A DNA stretch of 64,000 nucleotides, taken from positions 186,001 to 250,000 of the forward strand of contig NZ_JALNMI010000005.1 in NCBI RefSeq assembly GCF_023156585.1, given 5' to 3'. The notes below the pieces were generated by a model that saw only the letters and a list, made by a program, of their open reading frames with translations, had not been told where the DNA came from and searched no databases. Positions 9,014 through 18,192 of this stretch are shown piece by piece. Source of the stretch: Subsaxibacter sp. CAU 1640 (GTDB lineage: Bacteria; Bacteroidota; Bacteroidia; Flavobacteriales; Flavobacteriaceae). Both the position numbers and the translations under genes were made by a program. Each line of letters opens with the position of its first letter. Within the stretch, counting starts at the first letter, position 1.

Positions 9014-10222
9014 TTAACCCAAATCAATTTCGATTTGATTTTTAAGAATGTCTTCAAAAGTTTCGCGCTGTCTTATCAATTTAGCTTTGCCTTTATGCCA
9101 AAGCACCTCGGCTGGTCGATAGCGCGAGTTGTAATTGCTAGACATGGTAAAGCAATAAGCTCCAGCATTTTTGAAACATAATATGTCACCCTCGGTTATT
9201 TCATTGATACGACGGTTATTTGCGAATGTGTCGGTTTCACAGATGTAGCCCACCACAGAGTAAAAGCGTTCTCGTCCTTTCGGATTGGAAATGTTGATAA
9301 TTTCATGTTGAGAACCGTAGAGCATAGGACGAATTAAATGATTGAACCCAGAATCCACCTGTGCAAAAACGGTTGATGTAGTCTGTTTAACAACATTCAC
9401 TTTTGTCAAGAAAAAGCCTGCTTCACTCACCAGAAATTTTCCAGGTTCGAAGGCCAGCGTTAAATCTTTACCATAGTCTTTACAGAATTCATTGAAGCGC
9501 TTGCCTAATTTTTTTCCAAGTTCTTCAATATTGGTTTCGATATCACCTTCTTTATAAGGTACTTTAAACCCCGAACCAAAATCGATGAACTCTAAATCCT
9601 TGAAATGAGTTGCCGTGTCAAATAGAATTTCGCTTGCATAAAGAAAGACATCAATATCCAAAATATCACTACCAGTATGCATATGGATGCCATTGATGTT
9701 CATTTTTGTGTTTTCTACAATTCTGAATAAATGTGGCAATTGATGGATTGATATTCCAAATTTACTGTCAATATGTCCAACAGAAATGTTAGTGTTGCCT
9801 CCAGCCATCACATGTGGATTGATTCTGACGCAAACAGGAGTTTTAGGATGGCGTGTGCCAAATTGCTCTAAAATGGAAAGATTGTCAATATTGATTTGAA
9901 CTCCCAGTTCAGCTGCAGCTTCAATTTCTTCCAAGGAAACACCATTTGGTGTGTATATGATTTGTTCGGGTGCAAAACCTGCGGCCAATCCTAATCTCAC
10001 CTCTTGAATTGATACGGTATCCAAACCAGACCCAAGTGTATTGAACAATTTTAAGACTGAAATATTGGATAAAGCTTTTACAGCATAATTTATGCGTAAT
10101 TGCTTCACCTTACCAAATGCTGATGTCAAACGTTTATATTGAGATGTGATTTTTTCAGAATCGTAGACATATACAGGACTTCCGTAGTCGCTGGCAATTT
10201 GTAGTAAGGTTTCGTTTTTCAT
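9014..10222 (-). CDS. lysA: Diaminopimelate decarboxylase
   Basis: Last step of lysine synthesis: meso-diaminopimelate to L-lysine plus CO2, PLP-dependent, cytoplasmic. The 402-residue protein has the PLP lysine K49 in INYAVKALSN, the barrel motifs IHMHTGSDI at 179-187 and FIDFGSGFKVPY around 212-223, EPGKFLVSEAG at 259-269, and the substrate-binding CETDTF (C328-F333) contributed across the dimer. Length is as expected for a stand-alone LysA. It is transcribed away from sucC; the 184 bases between them hold the sucC promoter and presumably that of lysA. Confidence 0.96.
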   Translation of the reverse strand: MKNETLLQIASDYGSPVYVYDSEKITSQYKRLTSAFGKVKQLRINYAVKALSNISVLKLFNTLGSGLDTVSIQEVRLGLAAGFAPEQIIYTPNGVSLEEIEAAAELGVQINIDNLSILEQFGTRHPKTPVCVRINPHVMAGGNTNISVGHIDSKFGISIHQLPHLFRIVENTKMNINGIHMHTGSDILDIDVFLYASEILFDTATHFKDLEFIDFGSGFKVPYKEGDIETNIEELGKKLGKRFNEFCKDYGKDLTLAFEPGKFLVSEAGFFLTKVNVVKQTTSTVFAQVDSGFNHLIRPMLYGSQHEIINISNPKGRERFYSVVGYICETDTFANNRRINEITEGDILCFKNAGAYCFTMSSNYNSRYRPAEVLWHKGKAKLIRQRETFEDILKNQIEIDLG

Positions 10223-10349
10223 TTTATATTAAAATTAAATTAAGCTGGTAAATTTATAGTTTGTGAGTGATTATTCCCATAAAAAAAATTGTCATTAACA
10301 TTTAAATAACTTTACATGGAACACATTGCTATACTTAATCGAAAAAACA

Positions 10350-10380
10350 TTGCTAAAAACAGATAGGTTAATTACTTTTG
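10350..10380 (+). promoter_or_regulatory. Bacteroidota-type promoter of sucC
   Basis: TTG at 10350-10352 and TACTTTTG at 10373-10380, a perfect TAnnTTTG -7 box, are separated by 20 bases, as in the -33/-7 promoters of Bacteroidota. The box ends 26 bases before the sucC ATG. Read by eye; the spacing fits but no transcription data are available. Confidence 0.65.
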
Positions 10381-10406
10381 TGCAGCAATAATCTAGACCA
10401 ATTAAG

Positions 10407-11597
10407 ATGAATTTACACGAGTATCAAGGAAAAGAGATTTTAAACAGTTATGGTGTACGTATCCAAAGAGGAATTGTTGCCCATAATGCGCAAGAAGCCG
10501 TAACTGCTGCAAAACAATTAACAGCTGAAACCGGAACAGGATGGCACGTCATCAAAGCCCAAATCCATGCGGGTGGACGCGGAAAGGGTGGCGGTGTAAA
10601 GCTGGCGAAAAACCTAAAAGAAGTGGAAGAAATTGCAGGGAAGATCATTGGGATGCAGTTGATTACACCTCAAACTTCCAAAGAGGGTAAGAAAGTGCAT
10701 CAGGTGTTGGTGGCAGAAGATGTTTATTATCCAGGACCAAGTGAAACGAGTGAATTTTATATTTCAGTATTGTTGAATCGTGCTACAGGACGAAATATGA
10801 TTATGTATTCTACTGAAGGTGGTATGGATATTGAAACTGTGGCTGAAGAAACGCCACATTTGATTTTCACCGAGGAAGTGGATCCTTCTGTAGGATTGAT
10901 GCCTTTTCAAGCGAGACGCATCGCTTTCAATTTAGGTTTGGAAGGAAATGCGTTCAAGGAAATGACAAAATTTGTAACTTCTTTATACACGGCTTATGTA
11001 AAATCTGATGCATCATTGTTTGAAATCAATCCAGTTTTGAAAACAAGTGATGACAAAATTATGGCTGTTGATGCCAAAGTGACTATTGATGACAATGCAC
11101 TTTACAGACATCGAAATTATGAAGAGCTTCGCGATCTCCGTGAAGAAAATGCTATAGAAGTTGAAGCAAAAGCCGTTGGACTAAACTATGTCGACCTTGA
11201 TGGGAACGTTGGATGTATGGTGAATGGTGCCGGTTTGGCTATGGCAACTATGGATTTGATCAAACAAGCTGGAGGCGAACCAGCAAACTTTTTGGACGTC
11301 GGTGGAACCGCCGATGCTGCTAGAGTGGAAGCTGCCTTCAGAATTATATTGAAAGATCCAGCTGTAAAAGCTATTTTGATAAACATTTTCGGTGGAATCG
11401 TTCGTTGCGATCGTGTTGCCCAAGGAGTCATCGATGCTTATAAAAATATGGGAACCATTAATGTGCCTATCATCGTGCGTTTACAAGGAACTAATGCTGA
11501 CATTGCAAAAGAATTGATTGACAAATCTGGTTTGGACGTTATGAGTGCTACTGAATTTCAGGAAGCAGCCGACAAAGTGCAATCTGTATTGGATTAA
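10407..11597 (+). CDS. sucC: Succinyl-CoA synthetase (ADP-forming) beta subunit
   Basis: TCA cycle enzyme subunit converting succinyl-CoA to succinate with ATP formation; the beta subunit carries the ATP-grasp nucleotide site. The 396 residues begin MNLHEYQGKEIL, followed by IHAGGRGKGGGVKLA, LFEINPVLKT, the C-terminal CoA-ligase part with NFLDVGGTADAARVEAAF and NIFGGIVRCDRVA. Length is close to the E. coli protein. The alpha subunit gene sucD is not adjacent: sucC is followed by its own terminator and an unrelated lipoprotein gene, which is common in flavobacteria. Confidence 0.97.
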   Translation: MNLHEYQGKEILNSYGVRIQRGIVAHNAQEAVTAAKQLTAETGTGWHVIKAQIHAGGRGKGGGVKLAKNLKEVEEIAGKIIGMQLITPQTSKEGKKVHQVLVAEDVYYPGPSETSEFYISVLLNRATGRNMIMYSTEGGMDIETVAEETPHLIFTEEVDPSVGLMPFQARRIAFNLGLEGNAFKEMTKFVTSLYTAYVKSDASLFEINPVLKTSDDKIMAVDAKVTIDDNALYRHRNYEELRDLREENAIEVEAKAVGLNYVDLDGNVGCMVNGAGLAMATMDLIKQAGGEPANFLDVGGTADAARVEAAFRIILKDPAVKAILINIFGGIVRCDRVAQGVIDAYKNMGTINVPIIVRLQGTNADIAKELIDKSGLDVMSATEFQEAADKVQSVLD

Positions 11598-11616
11598 AAT
11601 TCAGACATATAAATTT

Positions 11617-11647
11617 AAAAAGCTTCTAATTTTAGAAGCTTTTTTTG
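11617..11647 (+). terminator. Rho-independent terminator of sucC
   Basis: AAAAGCTTCTAA at 11618-11629 pairs with TTAGAAGCTTTT at 11632-11643 and is followed by a T run. It begins 20 bases after the sucC stop. Confidence 0.85.
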
Positions 11648-11718
11648 TTTTTTGACGCAACCTTTTTTAATTTGATGCATCTTCTTAAAAAACAAATAAT
11701 CATCAAAATCAACTTATT

Positions 11719-12300
11719 ATGAAAATCTCGCTTTATTTTATTCTATTCTTTTCTGTAATTCTTCTTTCGTGTTCTGATGATGATACCACCAATCAATTGG
11801 AACCTGCAAGCAATAAAGTAGCGCTTCTTAAAATTGATTATTTGACCCAAACGTTTGAAGGCGGCAAAGAGCTTACTTTCGATACCGCTACTGATTTCAA
11901 CATTACTTATAATTATCAAGCGCCTGGCGACTTTGGAAGTGTAGAACTTATGTATGAAGAGTTGGATGAAATGTTATTTGATGGAACCATTATCTGGATG
12001 GGTTTAGGAGCAAGATCTTATCCAATATCACTGATGAGTCCAGAAGATTTTCAAACAATTGATGAGCCATTGGATATGCTATCAAATACTATGTTTGAAA
12101 ATGTAATGTATTCAGAATTTGCATATTATCCAGAAGATTTGGATTATTCGACCTTGTGGAATTCTATTGCTGATTTAAGAATTGTTGAAGAATACAGATC
12201 AAGCAATCCAAATGCAACTATCAATGTGTTTTTGTATACACCGAGCGTTGGGGTCGGAGATCCAGCCGATTGGGATTACTATGTGATTCTTAAAAACTGA
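11719..12300 (+). CDS. Unknown lipoprotein
   Basis: A 193-residue protein with a lipoprotein signal: a hydrophobic stretch and LLSC, Cys18, followed by SDDDT, an acidic +2 region typical of surface-exposed lipoproteins in Bacteroidota. The mature part has no motif I recognise; it is rich in acidic and aromatic residues and reads as a compact beta-rich domain. It is a single gene after the sucC terminator, convergent with cysH with one base between the stops. Confidence 0.7.
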   Translation: MKISLYFILFFSVILLSCSDDDTTNQLEPASNKVALLKIDYLTQTFEGGKELTFDTATDFNITYNYQAPGDFGSVELMYEELDEMLFDGTIIWMGLGARSYPISLMSPEDFQTIDEPLDMLSNTMFENVMYSEFAYYPEDLDYSTLWNSIADLRIVEEYRSSNPNATINVFLYTPSVGVGDPADWDYYVILKN

Positions 12301-12301
12301 T

Positions 12302-13000
12302 TTATAGGTGCAGACCGCATTCGGTTTTTGGATTGTTATTCCATCGACCACTTCTATCTTCACCAGGAATGGTGCAGTGTGAACATCCTATGGAATTATA
12401 ACCTTTAGAAACCAATGGATGAAAAGGTAATTGATGCTCTTCTATGTAAGCGTCTCGTTGTTCCTTTGTGATATCAAGCAGTGGGTAGAATTTCAATATT
12501 TCTCCACGCATTTCAAAAATGTCCAAAGTAGCTCTATGGTCACTTTGCCATTCCATAAGTCCAGAAGCCCAAACTTTATATTTGTTTTTAATAATATCTA
12601 AAGGCCTTACCTTATTGATAGAACAGCAAAAATCTGGATTCTTTTTCCAAGTTTCATCTTGTGTGGTAAAATCGTGTTCTTCCTTTAAAGCACTAATGGA
12701 TGAGACATTGAGACCATACAATTTTTTCAGTTCTTCTTTATATTTTAAGGTTTCTTCAAAATGATAGCCTGTGTCAATAAAAAACACCTTTTGCGCTTGA
12801 TTTGCTTCAGAAAAAAGTTTTAAGAAAAATGCAGATGTTGCAGCAAAAGAACTCGTAAGCATCACATCATCAACATCAAAATCATTATATAATTCCTTAA
12901 TGCGCTGTGTTGCGGAAAGCGGTTTATACTTTTTATTTAGGGCTGCAATTTCAGAATCAGTCAGTTGAATTTGCTTTATTTCCGACGCGTTTTCAAACAT
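12302..13000 (-). CDS. cysH: Assimilatory APS/PAPS reductase (4Fe-4S type)
   Basis: Reduces adenylyl sulfate (or PAPS) to sulfite in sulfate assimilation. The 232-residue protein has the PP-loop-like MLTSSFAATS (residues 47-56), FIDTGYHFEETL, the cysteine pair C125-C126 in DFCCSINKVRPL, GLMEWQSDHR, the CxxC at C206/C209 in GCSHC, and the catalytic C228 in ECGLHL. The two cysteine pairs bind a 4Fe-4S cluster, which points to the bacterial APS-type enzyme. The rest of the sulfate pathway (cysDN, cysI) is not beside it. Confidence 0.92.
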   Translation of the reverse strand: MFENASEIKQIQLTDSEIAALNKKYKPLSATQRIKELYNDFDVDDVMLTSSFAATSAFFLKLFSEANQAQKVFFIDTGYHFEETLKYKEELKKLYGLNVSSISALKEEHDFTTQDETWKKNPDFCCSINKVRPLDIIKNKYKVWASGLMEWQSDHRATLDIFEMRGEILKFYPLLDITKEQRDAYIEEHQLPFHPLVSKGYNSIGCSHCTIPGEDRSGRWNNNPKTECGLHL

Positions 13001-13099
13001 AGTTGCTATTAATCTCTGATAGAAAGAACCTGCAAACTACAATTTTGTTTTTAGCGAGAAAAACGTTTGGGAAATTTTTAGGAATTCGACAAAAAACGT

Positions 13100-13336
13100 C
13101 TATTTTTTTTCCTTTTTTGGCATCGGACCTCGTAAATGTATGATTAATCCGTTGAGGAAGTTACGCAGAATTTGGTCACCACACTCAACATATTTAGGAT
13201 GATCTTCTTTTCTAAAGAATGCTCCCAATTCACTTTTGGAAATTCTAAAATCTACCAACTCAAGGATTTTTACGATGTCATCGTCACGCAATTTTAGTGC
13301 AACACGCAGTTTTTTGAAGATATCATTATTGGTCAT
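13100..13336 (-). CDS. DUF1456 family protein (YehS-like), short form
   Basis: A 78-residue protein. It shows the family repeat MTNNDIFKKLRVALKLRDDDIVKILEL ... ISKSELGAFFRKEDHPKY, i.e. one and a bit copies of the LR-AL-L-D--i--I---g motif, and a final lysine-rich tail. E. coli YehS is about twice as long, so this is a shorter version. Function unknown. The gene lies 12 bases downstream of the esterase gene and is probably co-transcribed with it. Confidence 0.75.
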   Translation of the reverse strand: MTNNDIFKKLRVALKLRDDDIVKILELVDFRISKSELGAFFRKEDHPKYVECGDQILRNFLNGLIIHLRGPMPKKEKK

Positions 13337-13348
13337 TCTTTTGTGATT

Positions 13349-14158
13349 TTAGTTGTTTTTTGTGAGCCAAAGATACGCTTTCGGAAAATTATTGCTCCAA
13401 AGTGCTTCATTATGCTTTCCACCTTCAATAATAAGTTTCTCAATATTTTTAGGTTTTACCCCTTTTCGCTGTAAAAGAGAAATCATCTTTTCGAGGTCAG
13501 GTACCATTTCCTCACTTTCATCAGAACCCATCAAGAAGTAAAAGCGAGATGTTTTGGGGATATCCGTTTTCTCGACCAACTTGTAAATTTCATCATTAAA
13601 CCAAAATGAAGGTGAAAAGACTCCTGCACTTCCGAAAATTTCAGGATGTTTAAGGATTGCATAAAAAGACATCAGACCTCCTAAGGAAGAACCAACAATG
13701 CTTGTATGATTGGGATCAGGTTTTGTTCTGTAATTTTTATCAACATAGGGTTTCAAAGTATGAGTGATGAAATCTAGATAGTCATCGCCTTTTCCACCTC
13801 CATATTTGTCGTGAGGATAGGGTGTCAATTCATCTATTCGTTTCTCGTTACCGTGTTCAATGCCGATTATGATAGTTTTGTTTTCAGAAATGGAGTCTAA
13901 AAACTCATCCACTTTCCATTCGCCTACATAAGAAGTCTTGGCGTCAAAAAGATTTTGTGCATCGTGCATATACATCACAGAATACGCTTTTTTAGAATTT
14001 TGATATTTTTTCGGTAAGTAAATCCAAATTTTCTTTTTCACATTGAGTTGAGGTGCTTCAATAGAGAACGTGTCAACTTGCTGTGAAGCAGTACTTTGTG
14101 CGGAAATTCTTAAGAAAAAACATATTAAAAATATTATTAAAAAGTGTCTTAACTGCAT
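13349..14158 (-). CDS. Secreted alpha/beta-hydrolase, putative esterase (IroE/Fes-like)
   Basis: A 269-residue protein with an N-terminal signal peptide ending SAQ at residue 21. It has the esterase D fold signature: VMYMHDAQNLFD near 61-72, the nucleophile elbow G156-S-S158-L-G with Ser158, an acid in MGSDES (D213), and His249 in EGGKHNE. Relatives cleave siderophore esters, S-formylglutathione or feruloyl esters; the sequence does not separate these. It is followed by the DUF1456 gene after 12 bases. Confidence 0.85.
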   Translation of the reverse strand: MQLRHFLIIFLICFFLRISAQSTASQQVDTFSIEAPQLNVKKKIWIYLPKKYQNSKKAYSVMYMHDAQNLFDAKTSYVGEWKVDEFLDSISENKTIIIGIEHGNEKRIDELTPYPHDKYGGGKGDDYLDFITHTLKPYVDKNYRTKPDPNHTSIVGSSLGGLMSFYAILKHPEIFGSAGVFSPSFWFNDEIYKLVEKTDIPKTSRFYFLMGSDESEEMVPDLEKMISLLQRKGVKPKNIEKLIIEGGKHNEALWSNNFPKAYLWLTKNN

Positions 14159-14300
14159 GATTTTTAAGTCTTAACGAGTGATGAAAGTTGAAAATTACCG
14201 ATAAAATGTCAATTATTTTTCGACAAGTTACGTTTTATCAACGACAATAACATTTACATTCTTACTAACTTTATATTGTAAAATTGTTACTCCCTCTATT

Positions 14301-14702
14301 ATGATAAATCGTGTTGAGAAATTAAGCTTGCTGTCAGAAATGATAGCGTTTGCACAGGCCGATGATAACCTAAAATCCATCGAATACAAATTTTTGTTGG
14401 GTGTTGCCAAACAATTAGAAATATCACAAGAAGATTTTGACTACCTTATTAAGTATCCTGTAAATTATGTTCACTTAAAATCACATAGTGAACGTGTCGT
14501 GCAATTTCATCGATTAGTTTTATTGATGAATCTTGACAATGAAATCACTGAAAAAGAATTGGTAAGGCTTTACAATTTTGGATTGCGAATGGGATTAAGC
14601 CACGAATCCATCAGTAGAGTATTGGATTTGATGGATAGTTTCCCAAATAAGATTGTTCCTCCTGATTTTTTAATTGATATTTTCAAGATTCAATATAATT
14701 AA
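14301..14702 (+). CDS. TerB-like helical protein next to uvrB
   Basis: A 133-residue cytoplasmic helical protein resembling the TerB/DjlA-type fold: KLSLLSEMIAFAQADDNLKSIEYKFL is the typical first helix pair (D-x--i---E--fl), and LMNLDNEITEKELVRLYNFGLRMGLS repeats the same logic. This gene is a conserved neighbour of uvrB in flavobacteria and has sometimes inherited the name excinuclease by position, but it has no UvrB feature. Convergent with uvrB, two bases between stops. Confidence 0.65.
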   Translation: MINRVEKLSLLSEMIAFAQADDNLKSIEYKFLLGVAKQLEISQEDFDYLIKYPVNYVHLKSHSERVVQFHRLVLLMNLDNEITEKELVRLYNFGLRMGLSHESISRVLDLMDSFPNKIVPPDFLIDIFKIQYN

Positions 14703-14704
14703 GA

Positions 14705-16708
14705 TTAAACTTTAAGTTTCTCCAGTTTTTCTTGATATCCTTTTATTTCGTCTCTTAATTGTGCAGCGATGATGAAGTCGAGTGCTTTTGCGGCTTGCTC
14801 CATTGATTTGCGTTTTTCACGGATTTTCTTTTCCAACTCTGGTTTGGTGAGGTATTCGCTTTCAGATTCGGCGGCTTTTTGGGCATCCAATTCATAACGA
14901 TAAGTGCTAACAGAGTTTTTCGCCAAAACATTGTCCAAACTTTTGTTCAAGGCTTGAGGCGTAATGTTGTTCGTTATGTTGTAAGCAATCTGCTTTTCGC
15001 GTCTGTAATTAGTTTCATCAATGGTTTTTTGCATACTGCTTGTAATAGTATCTGCATACATAATGGCTTTTCCATTCAAGTTTCGAGCTGCACGACCTAC
15101 TGTTTGTGTTAGGGAACGATTCGAACGTAAAAAACCTTCTTTATCCGCATCGAGGATGGCGACGAGTGAAACTTCTGGTAAGTCCAAACCTTCACGGAGT
15201 AAGTTGACACCAACCAAAACATCAAACAAGCCTTTTCTTAAGTCCTGCATAATTTCTACACGTTCCAACGTGTCGACATCGCTGTGGATGTATCTAACAC
15301 GTATTTGAATTCTGCTTAAATATTTGGTCAATTCCTCTGCCATACGTTTGGTGAGGGTTGTTACCAAGGTGCGTTCGTCTTTTTCGACGCGGTCTTGAAT
15401 TTCTTCAATTAAATCATCAATTTGATTGAGACTTGGACGCACATCTATGATAGGGTCGAGGAGACCTGTAGGGCGAATGACTTGTTCTACATAAATACCA
15501 TCTGTTTTTTGGAGTTCATAATCCGCTGGTGTGGCGCTGACATAAATGACTTGGTTTTGCAATGCCTCAAATTCTTCAAACTTTAATGGCCTATTATCCA
15601 TAGCAGCTGGTAAACGGAAACCGTATTCTACCAAATTTTCCTTACGACTTCTATCGCCACCATACATAGCGTGGACTTGCGAAATGGTGACGTGACTTTC
15701 ATCTACCACCATCAAATAATCATCTGGGAAATAGTCCAAAAGACAGAATGGACGTGTGCCAGGCAATCTTCCGTCGAGATAACGGGAATAGTTTTCAATC
15801 CCTGAACAATAGCCAAGCTCTCTGATCATTTCCAAATCGAATTCTGTGCGCTCCTGGAGCCGTTTTGCTTCGAGGTGCTTGCCAATTTCCTTGAAATAAT
15901 CCACTTGTTTGACCAAATCATCCTGAATTTCACGGATGGCTCCCTGTAAAACTTCGGGTGAGGTGACAAACATATTGGCCGGATAGATATTCAGCTTGTC
16001 ATACTTTTGAATCACTTCGTTGGTTTGGGCATTGAACACTTCCATATCTTCAATTTCGTCACCAAAAAAGTGAATTCGGAAGGGATTATCTGCATACCCT
16101 GGGAAGATATCGACCGTATCACCTTTGATCCTGAAGTTTCCATTGTTGAAGTCTGCTTCGGTGCGCGAGTACAGACTTTGCACAAGTTGGTGCAAGAGTT
16201 TGGTACGGGAAATGACCTGATCTCTTTGGAGGGTAATCACATTTTTTTGAAATTCCACCGGGTTACCGATACCATAGAGACAAGACACGGATGCCACTAC
16301 CAGAACATCGCGACGACCTGACAACAATGATGAAGTGGTACTTAAACGCATTTTTTCAATCTCCTCATTGATGGACAAATCTTTTTCGATATAGACACCC
16401 GACACTGGAATGTAGGCTTCGGGCTGGTAATAATCATAGTATGACACGAAATATTCTACGGCATTATCGGGAAAAAACTGTTTGAACTCTGAATAAAGTT
16501 GTGCTGCCAACGTTTTATTGTGTGCCAATACAAGGGTAGGGCGTTGCACATTCTCAATGACGTTTGCCACCGTGAAGGTCTTACCCGAGCCCGTTACACC
16601 AAGAAGTGTTTGGTACTTTTCATCTTGCTCAATGCCTTGAGACAGTTTGTCAATGGCTTGCGGTTGGTCTCCTGTGGGTTTGTAACCGGAATTTATTTTG
16701 AATTTCAT
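14705..16708 (-). CDS. uvrB: Excinuclease ABC subunit B
   Basis: Damage-loading helicase of nucleotide excision repair, acting with UvrA and UvrC. The 667-residue protein has Walker A LGVTGSGKTFT at about 37-47, the beta-hairpin region YYDYYQPEAYIP, motif VDESHVT, motif V/VI regions DVLVGVNLLREGLDLP and QTVGRAARN, and the C-terminal UVR domain (coiled-coil about 625-662) that contacts UvrC. Length is standard. uvrA is not adjacent. CAAATTTA at 16777-16784 (TAAATTTG on the minus strand) is a candidate -7 box 69 bases upstream of the start. Confidence 0.98.
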   Translation of the reverse strand: MKFKINSGYKPTGDQPQAIDKLSQGIEQDEKYQTLLGVTGSGKTFTVANVIENVQRPTLVLAHNKTLAAQLYSEFKQFFPDNAVEYFVSYYDYYQPEAYIPVSGVYIEKDLSINEEIEKMRLSTTSSLLSGRRDVLVVASVSCLYGIGNPVEFQKNVITLQRDQVISRTKLLHQLVQSLYSRTEADFNNGNFRIKGDTVDIFPGYADNPFRIHFFGDEIEDMEVFNAQTNEVIQKYDKLNIYPANMFVTSPEVLQGAIREIQDDLVKQVDYFKEIGKHLEAKRLQERTEFDLEMIRELGYCSGIENYSRYLDGRLPGTRPFCLLDYFPDDYLMVVDESHVTISQVHAMYGGDRSRKENLVEYGFRLPAAMDNRPLKFEEFEALQNQVIYVSATPADYELQKTDGIYVEQVIRPTGLLDPIIDVRPSLNQIDDLIEEIQDRVEKDERTLVTTLTKRMAEELTKYLSRIQIRVRYIHSDVDTLERVEIMQDLRKGLFDVLVGVNLLREGLDLPEVSLVAILDADKEGFLRSNRSLTQTVGRAARNLNGKAIMYADTITSSMQKTIDETNYRREKQIAYNITNNITPQALNKSLDNVLAKNSVSTYRYELDAQKAAESESEYLTKPELEKKIREKRKSMEQAAKALDFIIAAQLRDEIKGYQEKLEKLKV

Positions 16709-16858
16709 TGCTCTTTACAGTTTAGGCCACTAATTCACGAATGGATTGATAAAAATTGCTATCGATTTATGCCATTCAAATTTACGGTTTTGTGTTGAGT
16801 ATGCCTTGAACGGTTAACGGAATTTTAGGATTGTTGCTGGTTGAATGTCAGATTTGAT

Positions 16859-17272
16859 TTATATGGAGTGTAAATGTGAATGCAGGACGTCAACTTGTGC
16901 TTGCAGGATGACAACATTTGTTTGCAGGACGCCATATTTTTCTTGCAGGATGGCATATTTTGTTTGCAGGATGTCAACTTTTGTTTGCAGGATGGAAGAT
17001 TTTGTTTGCAGGATGAAAGAATTTGCTTGTAGGATGAAAGAATTTGTTTGCAGGATGCTCACTTGTGTGGACAGAACGCTTACTTGTTTGGACAAGATGG
17101 TCACTTGCGTGGACAGGACGTTTACTTGTGTGGACAGAACGCTTACTTGTTTGGACAAGATGGTCACTTGCGTGGACAGGACGTTTACTTGTGCGGACAT
17201 GATGCTCACTTTTGTGGACATGATGCTCACTTTTGTGGACAGGATGGTCACTTGTGTGGACAGGACGTTCAC
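16859..17272 (-). CDS. Possible coiled-coil protein encoded by the 21-bp array (doubtful)
   Basis: The minus strand of the array reads as 137 residues in perfect heptads, such as VLSTQVT, ILSTKVS, ILQTKVD. Hydrophobic residues fall at alternate spacings of three and four (V as a, L as d), the pattern of a coiled coil, and the frame is on the same strand as both flanking genes, with its ATG 74 bases after the stop of the upstream gene. Against it: a plus-strand frame over the same bases is equally open (169 codons, CRM/CVDRT heptads), no clear ribosome binding site is present, and any stop-free 21-bp array would do this. It is listed so that it is not lost. Confidence 0.25.
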   Translation of the reverse strand: MNVLSTQVTILSTKVSIMSTKVSIMSAQVNVLSTQVTILSKQVSVLSTQVNVLSTQVTILSKQVSVLSTQVSILQTNSFILQANSFILQTKSSILQTKVDILQTKYAILQEKYGVLQTNVVILQAQVDVLHSHLHSI

Positions 17273-17299
17273 TCATATGGACAGTACGATCAGTTTTGT
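16880..17299. repeat. Tandem array of twenty 21-bp units
   Basis: Contiguous 21-bp units begin at 16880 and continue every 21 bases to 17299, with a decaying copy after. Two sub-families meet at about 17069: the left nine have the core GCAGGATG...TTTGTTT, the right eleven GGACAGGACG...ACTTGTG. Within the right half a 63-bp three-unit block (17069-17131) is repeated at 17132-17194 with one difference. There are no spacers, so it is not CRISPR. Because the unit is a multiple of three without stops in several frames, long reading frames on both strands are an automatic by-product. It fills most of the gap between uvrB and the next gene. Confidence 0.95.
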
Positions 17300-17345
17300 G
17301 GACAAGGATGGTGGAGACTATCCAAAAAACTGTTTAACCTCTTCA

Positions 17346-18125
17346 CTATCGTAAACCATTTACTGTTCTGATGCGTGTTCTATTGGATGTATCCTTATAA
17401 TAGTGAAGTATAAAAGTAACTGTGGTAATGTCTGATAAACTTGTTTTTTGTTTTAGGATTGTCAGGTTGTTATAAATATCTGTAAGTAATTCTTCTCTCA
17501 ACTTCGGATTTCCGAATTCAATGATAGGGACCAAGTTGACAATATTATAGCTCTTATCAACTGTCACTTCATAATATGCAAATTTACCACCTTCAATATC
17601 AGCATTTTTATATTTATCGAAAATGCTAAATGATTCTATTATTGGTTGAATTTTAGAATCATAATTTGGATTCAATTTATTCTTTGACAGAAATTGAAAC
17701 AAATCCAAAGTTAATGGAACGTGCCAATAATAATGCTTTTCGGCATTGGGAGCTCTATTGTTATAGAATTGCTTATCTAATTGTTTGGAGCTATTGCACC
17801 ATCTCATGGTATAATATCCATTATTAGTATCTTTAGTGGCGAAAAACAGCCAGGTAGTATCTATGGGAGGATAAAACACGCACATGGATTTTGCCTCATT
17901 GTAAAGTTTTATTTGGTTTTCAAAATTTCCCTTATAAATATCAATAGGTTCTAAATTTAAATTTGAATACCCAGCACTTTTTCCATTTCTGGTTATATCT
18001 ACAACTTTGGCTGTCAGTACGATATCGGCATCTGCATAGGCCTCTAAAAAATCTTTTTTATAACAATCGCATGCAAATGATTTTATGCTGATAAGTAGTG
18101 TTATGAGTATTGATAGTGTTTTCAA
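17346..18125 (-). CDS. Secreted protein with NTR/TIMP-like N-terminal domain
   Basis: A 259-residue protein with a signal peptide cleaved before the CDC of SFACDCYKK. Mature N-terminal Cys-x-Cys followed by a strand pattern (ADADIVLTAKVVDI ... IDIYKGNFENQIKLY) and later cysteines (SMCVFYPP, RWCNSS) resembles the tissue-inhibitor-of-metalloproteinase/netrin-like domain found in many bacterial secreted proteins. The remaining 150 residues have no motif I recognise. Function unknown. The gene ends just beyond the 21-bp array. Confidence 0.65.
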   Translation of the reverse strand: MKTLSILITLLISIKSFACDCYKKDFLEAYADADIVLTAKVVDITRNGKSAGYSNLNLEPIDIYKGNFENQIKLYNEAKSMCVFYPPIDTTWLFFATKDTNNGYYTMRWCNSSKQLDKQFYNNRAPNAEKHYYWHVPLTLDLFQFLSKNKLNPNYDSKIQPIIESFSIFDKYKNADIEGGKFAYYEVTVDKSYNIVNLVPIIEFGNPKLREELLTDIYNNLTILKQKTSLSDITTVTFILHYYKDTSNRTRIRTVNGLR

Positions 18126-18192
18126 ATCCAGTATTTAGTATAAAACGTCATTTTCATCATGCTATTATTTAAAAACGGATAGTTCATCAATA

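Noticed and set aside
14705-16708. Several long frames on the opposite strand of uvrB and of the other large genes
   Set aside because: They are shadows of real genes: no homology, no signal or ribosome sites, and strong coding signal on the other strand.
16880-17299. CRISPR array
   Set aside because: Units are contiguous 21-mers that vary gradually; there are no unique spacers between identical repeats and no cas genes. The same holds for 55780-56060.
16845-17354. Plus-strand 169-codon cysteine-rich frame (CRM.../CVDRT...) through the first 21-bp array
   Set aside because: The array leaves several frames open on both strands because 21 is a multiple of three; the frame has no ribosome site and no homology.
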